Positions 53,353 through 63,022 of a stretch of 64,000 nucleotides of DNA are shown here, piece by piece. The notes beneath the pieces are model-generated. The model made no database searches. It was given only the letters and a program-made list of their open reading frames with translations, and was not told the origin of the DNA. The stretch comes from Bacteroidota bacterium (GTDB taxonomy: Bacteria; Bacteroidota; Bacteroidia; Bacteroidales; GCA-2711565): positions 1-64,000 of the forward strand of contig JAHIVC010000025.1 in the NCBI GenBank assembly GCA_018816945.1, given 5' to 3'. The translations under genes and the position numbers were made by a program. Every line of letters starts with the position of its first letter. The stretch's first letter is position 1.

Positions 53353-54708
53353 ATGGGCAAATTACTAGTTGTCGACGATGATAAAGATATTCTGTTAACT
53401 TCAAGAGTTGTTCTCAGGGATGAATTTGAAATGATCCGTACGGAAAGTGATCCTTTTAAATTACAACAAATCTTACGAAAGGAAGAATTTGATGTGATTT
53501 TACTGGATATGAATTATTCAACCGGAACCTCAAATGGGATTGAAGGGATTCATTGGCTCAAAGAAATTTTAAAAATTCATCCCCAGGCAAATGTCATTTT
53601 GATAACTGCCTATGGAGAGCTAAACCTTGCCGTAGAGGCCATGAAAATTGGGGCCATTGATTTTGTAGTAAAACCATGGGATAACGAAAAACTATTGGCA
53701 ACCGTCCGATCAGCCTTACGACTTAGCCAATCAAAAAATGAGATTCGCTCATTAAAATCAAAACAAAATATTTTAAGAGAAGAGGTAGATAAATCATATC
53801 AGGAGATTATTGGCAAATCTAAAGTAATGAAGGACTTGCTCGATATTGTTAAAAAGGTTGCTCCTACCAATGCCAATATTTTAATTTTAGGTGAAAATGG
53901 TACAGGAAAAGAACTGGTTGCCAGAGCAATACACCGATATTCGAACAGAAACAATCAAATATTTGTAAATCTGGATATTGGGGCAATTACTCCAAGTTTA
54001 TTCGAATCAGAAATGTTCGGGCACAGCAAAGGCGCATTCACGGATGCACAAGCGGACAGACAAGGTCGGTTCGAAATAGCTTCGGGCGGAACCTTATTTT
54101 TAGATGAAATTGGCAACCTTAATCTAGCCCAACAAACCAAACTCCTTTCGGCTCTCGAAAAACGCGAAATATACAGGGTAGGTTCAAATACAGCTATTCC
54201 AATTGACATCAGATTGGTTTCTGCAACAAATCTTTCATTAAATGAATTGAACGATGAAAAAAACTTCAGAAAGGACCTGTTATATCGAATAAATACGGTT
54301 CAGATTGAAATGCCACCCCTAAGAGAACGCAGAGATGATATTCCTTTACTGATCAATTTTTTCGCAGAGAAATATCTTACTCAATACAATAAATCCAATA
54401 TCAGCTTCGCTGAAGATGCCATTCAGAAATTGATGAAACACCAGTGGCCAGGAAATATCCGTGAGCTAAAACATTTGGTTGCACGCGCCATTATCATGTG
54501 TAATACAAACCTGATTAAAGCTTCGGATATTTGGTTAAACGTTGAATCAAGTAATACTGAATCTTCCTCGTTCAACATTGAAGTTCTTGAAAAAAATGCA
54601 ATCCAGAATGCTTTATCAGAGAATAAAGGAAACCTCACAAAAACAGCCAGGGCATTGGGATTGGGCAGGACTACCCTTTACCGTAAAATGAGCAAATATG
54701 ATCTTTAA
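53353..54708 (+). CDS. Sigma-54-dependent response regulator (NtrC family)
   Basis: A 451-residue activator: receiver domain (~1-125, phosphoacceptor Asp52 in VILLDMN), AAA+ domain (~150-380; Walker A GENGTGKE at 180-187, Walker B GGTLFLDEIG), and a Fis-type helix-turn-helix (~420-451, NLTKTARALGLGRTTLYRKM). The loop that contacts sigma-54, usually GAFTGA, reads GAFTDA at 227-232; this variant is common in Bacteroidota. It should activate sigma-54 promoters after phosphorylation by the kinase encoded next, whose start overlaps its stop by 11 bases. The likely target is the divergent permease operon. Confidence 0.93.
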   Translation: MGKLLVVDDDKDILLTSRVVLRDEFEMIRTESDPFKLQQILRKEEFDVILLDMNYSTGTSNGIEGIHWLKEILKIHPQANVILITAYGELNLAVEAMKIGAIDFVVKPWDNEKLLATVRSALRLSQSKNEIRSLKSKQNILREEVDKSYQEIIGKSKVMKDLLDIVKKVAPTNANILILGENGTGKELVARAIHRYSNRNNQIFVNLDIGAITPSLFESEMFGHSKGAFTDAQADRQGRFEIASGGTLFLDEIGNLNLAQQTKLLSALEKREIYRVGSNTAIPIDIRLVSATNLSLNELNDEKNFRKDLLYRINTVQIEMPPLRERRDDIPLLINFFAEKYLTQYNKSNISFAEDAIQKLMKHQWPGNIRELKHLVARAIIMCNTNLIKASDIWLNVESSNTESSSFNIEVLEKNAIQNALSENKGNLTKTARALGLGRTTLYRKMSKYDL

Positions 54709-56053
54709 AAATTTCAGAATCAAAATCGTTTTCAGGGTAATCATTCTGGGAATCATGATCTTTCTTTTCATTTTATCTTTAAATCAGGAGAAGTGGTATG
54801 TTACTTCAGCGGTAAGTTTTTCCCTTATCATTATTTTACTCATCGAGCTCATTTACTTTGTAGAATCGACAAATCGCGAGATTGGAAAGTTTTTATTGGC
54901 AATCAAACACAAAGATTTTTCTTCGACGTATGCAGATTCCGGACAAGGCTCAACCTCATTTTCAGAACTCAAACAGGCATTACGCGAAATAACCAGGGAA
55001 TTTCAAAATGTTCGGATCGAGAAAGAACTGCATTATCAATATTTGCTTACCGTTTTTGAACACTCAAAATCAGCCATTATTTGCTATTCTGAAACAGGCA
55101 ACATTGAACTTGTAAATCAGGCAACCAAAAACCTTTTAAAGTTTAATAAACTAACTTCAATCGACGAGCTTAAGCGCATTGACGTAAATTTATTTCAAGC
55201 CATAAAAGAAATTAAAGGTGATTGCGAAGAGATTATCAAAGTAAGCATTAATAATCAGATCACCACTCTGAATCTACATTGTTCCGTTTTTAAGCTAAAA
55301 GAAATTATTTACAAAATGGTTTCATTACACAACTTAGGTGATGTCTTAGATAATCAAGAGATTGAATCATGGCAAAAGCTGATCAGAATATTAAATCACG
55401 AAATCATGAATTCAGTGACCCCAATTTCATCATTAAGTGAAGCCATTAATAAAATGTTATTAACGAAAGATGGGAAAAGAAGAACGATCAACAATGTTTC
55501 AGCCACTGAAGCAGAAGACATTTACGATAGTCTGGAAACCATCGAAAGCCGAAGTAAAGGCTTGCTGAAATTTGTAACTACTTATAAACAATTAAGCAAG
55601 CTACCTAAACCACGGCTTTCCCAAGTTAACATTAATGGATTGATCAACCACATCGCAACACTGATGAAACCTGAATTACAGAAACAAAAAATCAATATCC
55701 GGATACCAAATATTACGCAGGAAGTATCTGTTAATATCGATTCGGAAATGATTGAGCAGGTGCTGATAAATTTACTGCTAAATGCCATCGAAGCCATCAA
55801 GAATAACGACACAAAACAGATTGAATTTAATACGAGTAAAACCGGAAACAGTGTTTTCGTGTCCGTTAGCGATAATGGTTATGGCATTAAAAGTGAAGTG
55901 CTTGATCAGATTTTTATTCCATTCTTTACTACAAAAAAGGAAGGTTCCGGAATTGGGTTAAGCCTTTCCCGTCAAATTATGTTGATGCACAAAGGCAGCA
56001 TATCAGTTCAATCAAAATTGGGATCGGGAACAACATTTATCTTAAAATTTTAA
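54698..56053 (+). CDS. NtrY-like sensor histidine kinase
   Basis: A 451-residue membrane kinase. Two helices (~10-28 and 34-52) flank almost no periplasmic loop, so it senses from within the membrane or cytoplasm. A PAS-like region follows (~120-215, SAIICYSETGNIELVN). HisKA has His234 in ILNHEIMNSVTPI. The ATPase domain has NLLLNAIEAI, DNGYGI and GSGIGLSLSRQI. It phosphorylates the sigma-54 regulator upstream, with which it overlaps by 11 bases. The signal is unknown. Confidence 0.93.
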   Translation: MIFKNFRIKIVFRVIILGIMIFLFILSLNQEKWYVTSAVSFSLIIILLIELIYFVESTNREIGKFLLAIKHKDFSSTYADSGQGSTSFSELKQALREITREFQNVRIEKELHYQYLLTVFEHSKSAIICYSETGNIELVNQATKNLLKFNKLTSIDELKRIDVNLFQAIKEIKGDCEEIIKVSINNQITTLNLHCSVFKLKEIIYKMVSLHNLGDVLDNQEIESWQKLIRILNHEIMNSVTPISSLSEAINKMLLTKDGKRRTINNVSATEAEDIYDSLETIESRSKGLLKFVTTYKQLSKLPKPRLSQVNINGLINHIATLMKPELQKQKINIRIPNITQEVSVNIDSEMIEQVLINLLLNAIEAIKNNDTKQIEFNTSKTGNSVFVSVSDNGYGIKSEVLDQIFIPFFTTKKEGSGIGLSLSRQIMLMHKGSISVQSKLGSGTTFILKF

Positions 56054-56136
56054 ATTGGTTTCAAAGAATTTTCGGAACTTAGCGATAACCATTTTGCAAA
56101 TTGCACCATAAACAAATCATAAAATCAAAATAAATC

Positions 56137-58233
56137 ATGAAAAAAACAATCATCTTATTATTCGCGGCAGCCTTTGGGTTTACGGCTTGTCAGCAAGCCA
56201 GTACTGTTGATAAAACAAAAGCCCAAGCGCCATACATTGGAAAAAAGGATCTGAAACTTACATCCGATCTAATGACTCCTGAAGTTTTATGGTCGTTCGG
56301 ACGCTTAGGAAATGTTACAGTTTCTCCTGATAACTCAACCATTCTATTCAAAACAACTTATTACGACATTCCTCAAAATAAAGGAAATGGAGAATTTTAC
56401 ACCATTAAGACCGATGGTTCAGAATTAAAACAAATTACCAACACTAATTTCAGTGAACAGGAAGGCACCTGGCGACCCGATGGTAAAAAAATAGGATTTC
56501 TTTCTTCCGAATCTGGATCAAGCCAGCTTTGGGAGATGAACCCGGATGGAACCGAACGTACTCAAATCTCCAATGTTGAAGGCGGGCTGAATGGATTTAA
56601 GTATGCCCCCGATCAATCTAAAATATTGTTTATCCAGGATGTTAAGGTAACTCCTGATGTGCACGATCAATATCCCGATTTACCAAAAGCAAGTGGAATG
56701 ATTTTTAACGACTTGATGTACAGACATTGGGATCATTTTGTTGATGCTTTGTCGCATGTTTTTGTAGCTGATTATGATGGGACAACTGTAAGTAATCCAA
56801 TTGATATCATGAAGGGTGAACCTTACGAATCGCCTAATGCTCCTTTCGGTGGGATGGAACAAATAAACTGGAGTCCTGATAGTAAAACGATTGCCTATAC
56901 CAGCCGTAAAAAAGTTGGGATGGCTTATGCAATTTCAACCAATTCCGACATTTATCTTTATAATTTGGAAAATGGTAAAACCATAAATATTTCTGAAGGA
57001 ATGATGGGATATGATGTATCTCCAATCTATTCACCCGATGGGACCATGATTGCCTGGGAAAGTATGGAACGCGATGGATACGAAGCAGATAAAGTTCGAT
57101 TATGGATTTACAATATCGCAACAGGAACCGGCAAAGATTACACGGCCAATTTCGACCAACATACTGAAGGTTTGGAATGGTCGGCTGATTCAAAATCTAT
57201 TTATTTTACAAGTGTTTGGCAGGCAAAGGGTCAAATTTATCGACTGGATGTTGCTGAAAACAAAATCGCCCAACTTACCAATGGGGTTCAGGATTATCAA
57301 GGAGTTATTCCGATAGGCGAGCAATTAATCGCTACCAAAATGTCGATGTCATACCCTTCAGAGATTTTCTCAGTCGACCCGACAAATGGAAGCGACAAAC
57401 AATTAACATTCATCAACAAAGAGTTACTTGAACAGTTAAGCATGGGTAAAGTGGAAGAAAGATGGGTAACCACTACGGATAACAAACAAATGCTGGTTTG
57501 GGTAATTTACCCGCCTCATTTCGATCCAAATAAAAAATACCCTGCTTTGCTTTATTGTAAAGGTGGGCCCCAAGGTGCTCTTAGCCAGGGATGGTCGTAC
57601 CGTTGGAACTATCAAATTATGGCAGCTAACGACTACATTGTAGTTGCACCAAACCGAAGAGGTGTTGCCGGATTTGGACAGGAATGGGAAGAACAAATCA
57701 GCACCGATTATCACGGCCAGAATATGGATGATTATTTAAGTGCAATCGATGCACTGGCAAAAGAACCATTTGTTGATAAAACCAAACTTGGAGCCGTTGG
57801 TGCAAGCTATGGTGGTTATTCAGTTTTTTACCTTGCCGGTAATCATGATAAACGTTTTAAAGCTTTTATAGCACACGATGGTATTTTCAATCTAGAAGCA
57901 CAATATCTCGAAACCGAAGAAATGTGGTTCGAAAACTTTGACATGGGTGGTCCATTCTGGGATAAGGAAAATAAGGTAGCTCAGAATTCATTTGCCCATT
58001 CTCCGCACAAATACATTGACAAATGGGATACTCCTATTTTGGTGATCCATGGCGAAAAAGATTACCGGGTTGATTATTCGCAAGGAATGATGGCTTTTAA
58101 TGCTGCAATATTGAAAGGCATTCCGGCCGAGTTTTTAAGTTTCCCTGACGAAAACCACTGGGTACTTAAACCACAAAACGGTATCCTTTGGCAACGAACC
58201 TACTTTAATTGGCTCGACAAATGGCTAAAATAA
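56137..58233 (+). CDS. S9 family prolyl oligopeptidase-like lipoprotein
   Basis: A 698-residue lipoprotein with lipobox GFTAC (Cys ~19). Residues ~45-425 form a PD40/WD40-like propeller (SPDNSTILF, RPDGKKIGF, SPDGTMIAW). The C-terminal alpha/beta hydrolase has nucleophile Ser557 in GASYGGY, Asp in HGEKDYRVDYSQG (~647) and His674 in ENHWVL. This is the layout of DPP-type S9 peptidases acting on short peptides. It should work on the envelope surface or in the periplasm. A perfect terminator follows. Confidence 0.93.
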   Translation: MKKTIILLFAAAFGFTACQQASTVDKTKAQAPYIGKKDLKLTSDLMTPEVLWSFGRLGNVTVSPDNSTILFKTTYYDIPQNKGNGEFYTIKTDGSELKQITNTNFSEQEGTWRPDGKKIGFLSSESGSSQLWEMNPDGTERTQISNVEGGLNGFKYAPDQSKILFIQDVKVTPDVHDQYPDLPKASGMIFNDLMYRHWDHFVDALSHVFVADYDGTTVSNPIDIMKGEPYESPNAPFGGMEQINWSPDSKTIAYTSRKKVGMAYAISTNSDIYLYNLENGKTINISEGMMGYDVSPIYSPDGTMIAWESMERDGYEADKVRLWIYNIATGTGKDYTANFDQHTEGLEWSADSKSIYFTSVWQAKGQIYRLDVAENKIAQLTNGVQDYQGVIPIGEQLIATKMSMSYPSEIFSVDPTNGSDKQLTFINKELLEQLSMGKVEERWVTTTDNKQMLVWVIYPPHFDPNKKYPALLYCKGGPQGALSQGWSYRWNYQIMAANDYIVVAPNRRGVAGFGQEWEEQISTDYHGQNMDDYLSAIDALAKEPFVDKTKLGAVGASYGGYSVFYLAGNHDKRFKAFIAHDGIFNLEAQYLETEEMWFENFDMGGPFWDKENKVAQNSFAHSPHKYIDKWDTPILVIHGEKDYRVDYSQGMMAFNAAILKGIPAEFLSFPDENHWVLKPQNGILWQRTYFNWLDKWLK

Positions 58234-58240
58234 TAATAAT

Positions 58241-58268
58241 AAAAACGAGGCTTCGGCCTCGTTTTTAT
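58241..58268 (+). terminator. Terminator of the S9 peptidase gene
   Basis: A perfect 11-base stem AAAAACGAGGC / GCCTCGTTTTT with a TTCG tetraloop and T-rich tail, 7 bases after the stop codon. Confidence 0.92.
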
Positions 58269-58336
58269 TTAACTCTTAATAATATTTATTAACTTTCCAT
58301 CATGTTTTATACTTAATTTACATAAACTAATTTTGC

Positions 58337-58344
58337 TATATTTG
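58337..58344 (+). promoter_or_regulatory. -7 element of the T9SS-sorted protein gene
   Basis: TATATTTG matches TAnnTTTG, 29 bases before the ATG at 58374. No clear -33 box. Confidence 0.4.
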
Positions 58345-58373
58345 ATTAATGCAACTAGCAAATCCAATTAAAA

Positions 58374-58853
58374 ATGAAAAATATCGCAGTTTTTCTTTTT
58401 TGCATTAGTTTTTATTCTCTTATTAACGCACAACAGCTAGAAGTAATCAGTACAGGAGGTGGTTACTCTGAAAATGGGCAAGGCTCCATTTCTTTTTCAA
58501 TAGGAGAAGTAATTATCCAAACCATTGCTCATGGAGATTTATGCTTAACCCAAGGTTTTTGCCAAACAAATATAACCATTACTGCCATCAGTGAGATCAA
58601 AGGTTTGGATTATGAATTAATGGCTTATCCCAATCCCACGAAAAATTATGTAATTCTTAAAATTGGCATAGAGAATCTGAGGAAATTAAAATTTATATTG
58701 TACGATGCGAATGGAAGGTTGATTTTAATGAAAGAAATTATTTCTGACGAAACACAAATTCCATTCAATTTTTTAATCCCAGCTAATTATTATCTAAAAA
58801 TTTTCGACGAACTTAAAGAACTTAAAACCTTTAAGATCGTAAAAACCAATTAG
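58374..58853 (+). CDS. T9SS type A sorting-domain protein
   Basis: A 159-residue exported protein: signal peptide (~1-19, ending INAQ), then a short module with GQGSISFSIGEVIIQT and LTQGFCQ that is widespread in Bacteroidota surface proteins, and the type A C-terminal sorting domain (~80-159: YPNPTKNYVILKI, LYDANGRLI, final strand FKIVKTN). The sorting domain directs it through the type IX secretion system. It may be a minimal adhesin or a cell-surface accessory of the next protein, encoded 28 bases downstream. Confidence 0.85.
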   Translation: MKNIAVFLFCISFYSLINAQQLEVISTGGGYSENGQGSISFSIGEVIIQTIAHGDLCLTQGFCQTNITITAISEIKGLDYELMAYPNPTKNYVILKIGIENLRKLKFILYDANGRLILMKEIISDETQIPFNFLIPANYYLKIFDELKELKTFKIVKTN

Positions 58854-58881
58854 TCAGCATATACACCAATTAACTAAAATA

Positions 58882-60657
58882 ATGAAAAAATATTTGATTA
58901 TCACATTAGTAAATTTGCTAATCAACACATTAATTTTCTCACAGTCCTCTGATGGTTTTAAATATCAAGCCATCATCCGTGATGCGACAGGAAATGTGAA
59001 TGCCAATGCCAGTATTAGCATGGAAATTTCAATTTTACAAGGCAGTGCAGATGGAATAACTGTCTTCACAGAAATCCACAATATAACATCTAATACTTTT
59101 GGATTGGTAAACCTAACTATTGGTTCGCAAAACCCATCAAATTTTGCGCTGATTGATTGGGCAAACGGACCCTATTTTATTAAAATTATTATTGATGGGT
59201 TTGAATTTGGAACCAGTCAATTATTAAGCGTGCCATATGCTTTGCATGCAAAAACATCAGAAACTGCGATAACTACTGAAAACTATACAGAGGCTGACCC
59301 CTTGTTTTCTGCATCTCCAATCGCAAATATTACCCAAACTCAAATCGATAATTGGACTAATAAGCTGGAGAGTTATTCCGAATCTGATCCATTATTTGAT
59401 GCTTCTGTAGCCTCAAAAATTACACAAGCAGATCTGGATGCATGGACCAATAAACTAGATTCTTTTTTGGAAACTGATCCTGAATTCGCCGCTTCTATTG
59501 CAAAAGGGTTAACAGCCAATGATACGGCATACTGGAACAGTAAACTGGATAATTTTGTAGAGCATGACCCCACTTTTATTGCTCACCCCAGTGCCGGGAT
59601 AACAGCAGATGATATTGTCAGATGGAAAGCACTTTGGTTTTGGTATACTACGAATGCAGGTGGTTACCAAAAAATTGCAGATGATGGGGATGTAAGTTCT
59701 ACAAACGAATTACAAACATTAACAATTAGCAATGATACTTTATTTTTAGAAAATGGAGGATTCGTTAAAATATTATCGAGTGGTATTACAGGAACTGATA
59801 CAGCGAATTGGAACAATAAAAATTACTCAAGCCTTACCAATGCTCCTGACCTAGCCAATTCAACCAATCAAAAAACAATAGCATTAAATACCGATGATAA
59901 TACCAGTAGCTTAAATATTACTAAAAACAATGGCACCAGCGTTTTTAAAGTTGATGGAAGTGGAGCCATGACGGGAGATGGAAGCGGGCTTTCAAATGTT
60001 AGGCCAAAAATCGCTTATGCTCAGGGTAACCTATCTGTTTATTTTCATGAAGGTATGATTCCCGGGCTCAACCTTTATGAAGCCCAAATTATGCGTGAGG
60101 TTACAATTAACTGCCCGGGTCCAGGCATTATTTTTGCCCATGCCAGTGGTTATTGCGACTGGGAAAGCAAAGAAGAAGACCTGGTAAGAATTTGGTTTTG
60201 GCCGCATCCAACTGTTTCACCTACGTCCAGTTGGGAAACCCCTGATTTTCACAATTTAAGAATTGTAAGCGACTATCAATGTGCCGATTCGTCAGATCAA
60301 TATACCAGTTGGTCAATATCAAAAATATATACAATCAATAGTGCTCAAAATTTTACGGTTTATGTTTGTGCCGATAAACCATTTACCGAATCAAAATTTT
60401 TAATTGGGGATGTGGTTCTGTCTCTAATGTTTTTCCCAACCGGTGGAACAGACGGTGGTATGCTTCTAAAAACAAATGAAACAAATAAAATTGATCCATT
60501 GCCTAAAGTTGCACCCGGGAGTATTGATGGGAATTCTCCAGTGTCAAATGATTTTCCACCACCAAACAAGGATTCAGAGAAATCTTTAATTATTCAAATG
60601 GAGCAACGAATAAAAACCTTAGAAGAAAGGTTGGAGAAAATAATCAAAGAAAAATAA
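58882..60657 (+). CDS. Exported protein with four 30-residue repeats
   Basis: A 591-residue protein: signal peptide (~1-20), then an N-terminal domain with GFKYQAIIRDATGNVNANASISMEI known from many Bacteroidota surface proteins. Residues ~133-255 hold four tandem 30-residue repeats, each with the pattern (Y/F)xExDPxFxAS...IT..D..(W)NxKL. A conserved C-terminal domain of about 180 residues (Trp-rich: WESKEEDLVRIWFWPHP) follows, and the end is a coiled coil (MEQRIKTLEERLEKIIKE). No sorting domain is present. The layout recalls tail-fibre-like or adhesin proteins. Function unknown. Confidence 0.8.
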   Translation: MKKYLIITLVNLLINTLIFSQSSDGFKYQAIIRDATGNVNANASISMEISILQGSADGITVFTEIHNITSNTFGLVNLTIGSQNPSNFALIDWANGPYFIKIIIDGFEFGTSQLLSVPYALHAKTSETAITTENYTEADPLFSASPIANITQTQIDNWTNKLESYSESDPLFDASVASKITQADLDAWTNKLDSFLETDPEFAASIAKGLTANDTAYWNSKLDNFVEHDPTFIAHPSAGITADDIVRWKALWFWYTTNAGGYQKIADDGDVSSTNELQTLTISNDTLFLENGGFVKILSSGITGTDTANWNNKNYSSLTNAPDLANSTNQKTIALNTDDNTSSLNITKNNGTSVFKVDGSGAMTGDGSGLSNVRPKIAYAQGNLSVYFHEGMIPGLNLYEAQIMREVTINCPGPGIIFAHASGYCDWESKEEDLVRIWFWPHPTVSPTSSWETPDFHNLRIVSDYQCADSSDQYTSWSISKIYTINSAQNFTVYVCADKPFTESKFLIGDVVLSLMFFPTGGTDGGMLLKTNETNKIDPLPKVAPGSIDGNSPVSNDFPPPNKDSEKSLIIQMEQRIKTLEERLEKIIKEK

Positions 60658-60667
60658 ATCCAAAATG

Positions 60668-60695
60668 AGGATGACTTCTTTATAAGTGTCATCCT
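60668..60695 (+). terminator. Possible weak terminator
   Basis: Stem AGGATGAC / GTCATCCT with a 12-base loop, 11 bases after the stop at 60657, is followed by a weak T-rich stretch (GATTAATTTTC). Terminator function is uncertain. Confidence 0.45.
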
Positions 60696-60851
60696 GATTA
60701 ATTTTCTAAAAAAACCATATTTTAATTGAGCTAAGTTTTAATCGATATTATATTATCTGAATAAAAATATTACCTAGACGATTTGCAATTTACCACTCTA
60801 TAACCTCTATTCACCGATTTTCATTTTAAATTCCGGTATCCCTATTATAAT

Positions 60852-60887
60852 TTTGCTTCATCAAATAATAAAATCAATATATTTTTG
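60852..60887 (+). promoter_or_regulatory. Candidate promoter of the flavodoxin-like gene pair
   Basis: TTTG (60852-60855) and TATTTTTG (60880-60887) with a 24-base spacer, slightly long for the consensus, 18 bases before the ATG at 60906. Confidence 0.4.
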
Positions 60888-60905
60888 TAATCAAAATTTA
60901 TTTTA

Positions 60906-61505
60906 ATGAAAACATTACTCATCGATTGTAATCCTGATAAAGCCGATATTGTTTCGGAGAACATGGTTATAAGAACAGCGCAAATCTTTAAAAATCATGG
61001 TGATCATACTCAAAGAATAAATATTCGAGAATTGAATATCAATTTTTGTATCGGATGCTGGGATTGTTGGGTAAAAACTCCCGGGAAATGCACCATCAAA
61101 GATGAAATGCAGTATATTCATCAGGCTGTTATTAACGCTGATCATGTTATTTTCCTGAGTCCATTAAAGATGGGGTTTATTTGCACAGAAATGAAAAAAA
61201 TTCAGGAAAGAATTATCCCACTTCTGCTGCCAACCATCGATATCGTTGAAGGGGAATTCCATCATAAAAAAAGATACGATAAATACCCAAAATTATCTTT
61301 ACTTATGTTGCGCGAAATAGATACTACAGATGACGACATTAAGATTAATCAAGATATTTTTAAAAGGTTTGCCCTGAATTTCAGGTCGGAAGTTTTGTTT
61401 TCAACCACCTATGGTTATCAATTTGAGGAAATAATTTATGAAGCTTGCAATTTTGAACGGATCTCCGAGAAAGCTAAAGAGCAACTCGAAGCTGTTAATG
61501 GATAA
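60906..61505 (+). CDS. Flavodoxin-fold NAD(P)H-dependent oxidoreductase
   Basis: A 199-residue soluble protein of the NADPH-dependent FMN reductase family. It has an initial strand MKTLLIDCNP, a Cys-rich stretch FCIGCWDCWVKTPGKC (~48-63) typical of a subgroup called iron-sulfur flavoproteins or multimeric flavodoxins, and FLSPLKMGFI. Cysteines in GCWDCW may hold a cluster or act in redox. It overlaps the next gene by 68 bases in another frame, so the two are translated in a coupled way. Confidence 0.85.
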   Translation: MKTLLIDCNPDKADIVSENMVIRTAQIFKNHGDHTQRINIRELNINFCIGCWDCWVKTPGKCTIKDEMQYIHQAVINADHVIFLSPLKMGFICTEMKKIQERIIPLLLPTIDIVEGEFHHKKRYDKYPKLSLLMLREIDTTDDDIKINQDIFKRFALNFRSEVLFSTTYGYQFEEIIYEACNFERISEKAKEQLEAVNG

Positions 61506-62109
61506 ATTTATTGAAGGGTTTACAAAAACCAGAACTAATAATTATAGTCTTGGATATTTGTCGGCAGTAGCCAAAATCCATGAGCATATGGATCAGATCA
61601 GGGATTCTGAATATATCATTATTATTTTCCCTTTATATGCTGACTCAATGCCCGGAAGGGTAAAGTTATTTATCGAATCGCTTGAAAATACTAAGGTTTT
61701 CGAGGAGAAAAAAATTGGATTTGTTGTTCAATCGGGATTTCCTGAGGCACACCACTCTATTTTCATTGAACGCTATCTTCACAATTTAACAAATCGATTT
61801 GGAGCTGAATATCTTGGTACTGTTATAAAAGGGGGAGTTGAAGGCATACAGATAATGCCAGGTTGGATGACAAAGAAATTATTCAATCAGTTTTACGAAT
61901 TAGGAGAAATATTCGGACAAAAAGGACAGTTCGACGCCAAGATTTGTGAAGAACTTGCAAAACCTTATAAGTTGTCGAAAACCAACTTAAGTATATACAA
62001 ACTTTTGATGAAAACAGGCTTAAATGATTTTTATTGGAATCAGCAACTTAAGAAGAATGAGGCCTTTGCTTTGCGTTTCGATCGCCCTTATCTCTGCGAA
62101 GAATTATAA
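61438..62109 (+). CDS. Flavodoxin-fold oxidoreductase, partner of the upstream gene
   Basis: A 223-residue protein with a clear flavodoxin-like start MKLAILNGSPRKLKSNSKLL (phosphate-binding GSPR loop) and IIFPLYADSMPGRVKLFIE in the middle, as in NAD(P)H-dependent FMN reductases. The cysteine stretch of its neighbour is missing. The start lies 68 bases inside the previous gene. The unmistakable N-terminal motif supports this start, so the overlap is real. The two probably form a complex or pathway. Confidence 0.85.
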   Translation: MKLAILNGSPRKLKSNSKLLMDKFIEGFTKTRTNNYSLGYLSAVAKIHEHMDQIRDSEYIIIIFPLYADSMPGRVKLFIESLENTKVFEEKKIGFVVQSGFPEAHHSIFIERYLHNLTNRFGAEYLGTVIKGGVEGIQIMPGWMTKKLFNQFYELGEIFGQKGQFDAKICEELAKPYKLSKTNLSIYKLLMKTGLNDFYWNQQLKKNEAFALRFDRPYLCEEL

Positions 62110-62155
62110 TTATCTTAGAATCTTATTCTCAAGATTAATTGATTCACTATCAATT

Positions 62156-63022
62156 CTACTTGTTGCTCAAACGAGCTTGTTTTACCCATATTTGAACAGT
62201 TCTTTGCCTTACTTTCATAACACCATACTTTTGCGCTTCCGATCCTGTTCCTGTCATCAAATTAGGATTACCGGATATCCCATAACCTCTACTCATTTGA
62301 GCATTTCGCATTGCGTTTGGGTTAATTAAATAATTATAATAGTTCACACCAAGCTGGGCCTCTCCAAGTTCAAAGCCATAACTAAAGGCTGATTTTTTTG
62401 TAATTACAGAAGAATAATCCACTCCAAATATTTTATTGAGAGGAATTCTTGCTTCATAATAGAGAATGTGATAAGTATCAATATAAATCATCATATTCAC
62501 TCCTTCCTTGCTTTGATGACTTGGAAAGGTTTCATCAACTTTGCCATCTTCAGAAATCACATTAATAGCTTCGTCTCCCTTCATAAAACGACTGTTAACC
62601 TTTTCGGTTTCCAGATGAAGCATTTCCAATTTTTCTCTCAATTCCACATCCTTCCCACCCGATGTTATCGCATTAATCTCCAGTCTTGCCTTTTCATTTG
62701 ATAAGGGGAAAACATATCCCAACTTTTTCTTTGCTTTCCCTTCAGTATCGAACCATAATACTAGTCCGTTCATTAAAATTTTCCGTTGGTTTCTTTCATC
62801 CACCACTTTCAACTTTACATATAGATAGTTTTCATCATTGCTTAACCCATAAACCATACCTTGCTCCGAGGTCGTCAAGGTTCCACCGGTCCAATCCTGA
62901 TTTAATTCATTCAATTTAAATTCTTTATTTTGATATGCACTTTGATAAATTGGCCCTTTGGCACATGAAACGAGGATCAGTAAAAATACTTGGAACAGTA
63001 TAAGATTAATTAGTTTTTGCAT
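62156..63022 (-). CDS. Hypothetical lipoprotein
   Basis: A 288-residue lipoprotein with lipobox LVSC (Cys ~20). The N-terminal half is beta-rich, with NEDWTGG-like (NQDWTGGTL), ENYLYVKLKVVDE and MNGLVLWFDTEGK. This recalls CBM9-like or DOMON-like beta-sandwich folds, but I am not certain of the family. The later part has ARIPLNKIFGVDYSS. No catalytic motif. It ends 46 bases from the convergent flavodoxin-like gene. It is divergent from the VPS10-like gene. Confidence 0.65.
   Translation of the reverse strand: MQKLINLILFQVFLLILVSCAKGPIYQSAYQNKEFKLNELNQDWTGGTLTTSEQGMVYGLSNDENYLYVKLKVVDERNQRKILMNGLVLWFDTEGKAKKKLGYVFPLSNEKARLEINAITSGGKDVELREKLEMLHLETEKVNSRFMKGDEAINVISEDGKVDETFPSHQSKEGVNMMIYIDTYHILYYEARIPLNKIFGVDYSSVITKKSAFSYGFELGEAQLGVNYYNYLINPNAMRNAQMSRGYGISGNPNLMTGTGSEAQKYGVMKVRQRTVQIWVKQARLSNK

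Noticed and set aside
62110-62155. AATCTT / AAGATT hairpin between convergent genes as a two-way terminator
   Set aside because: The stem is only six A-T-rich pairs without a T-run.
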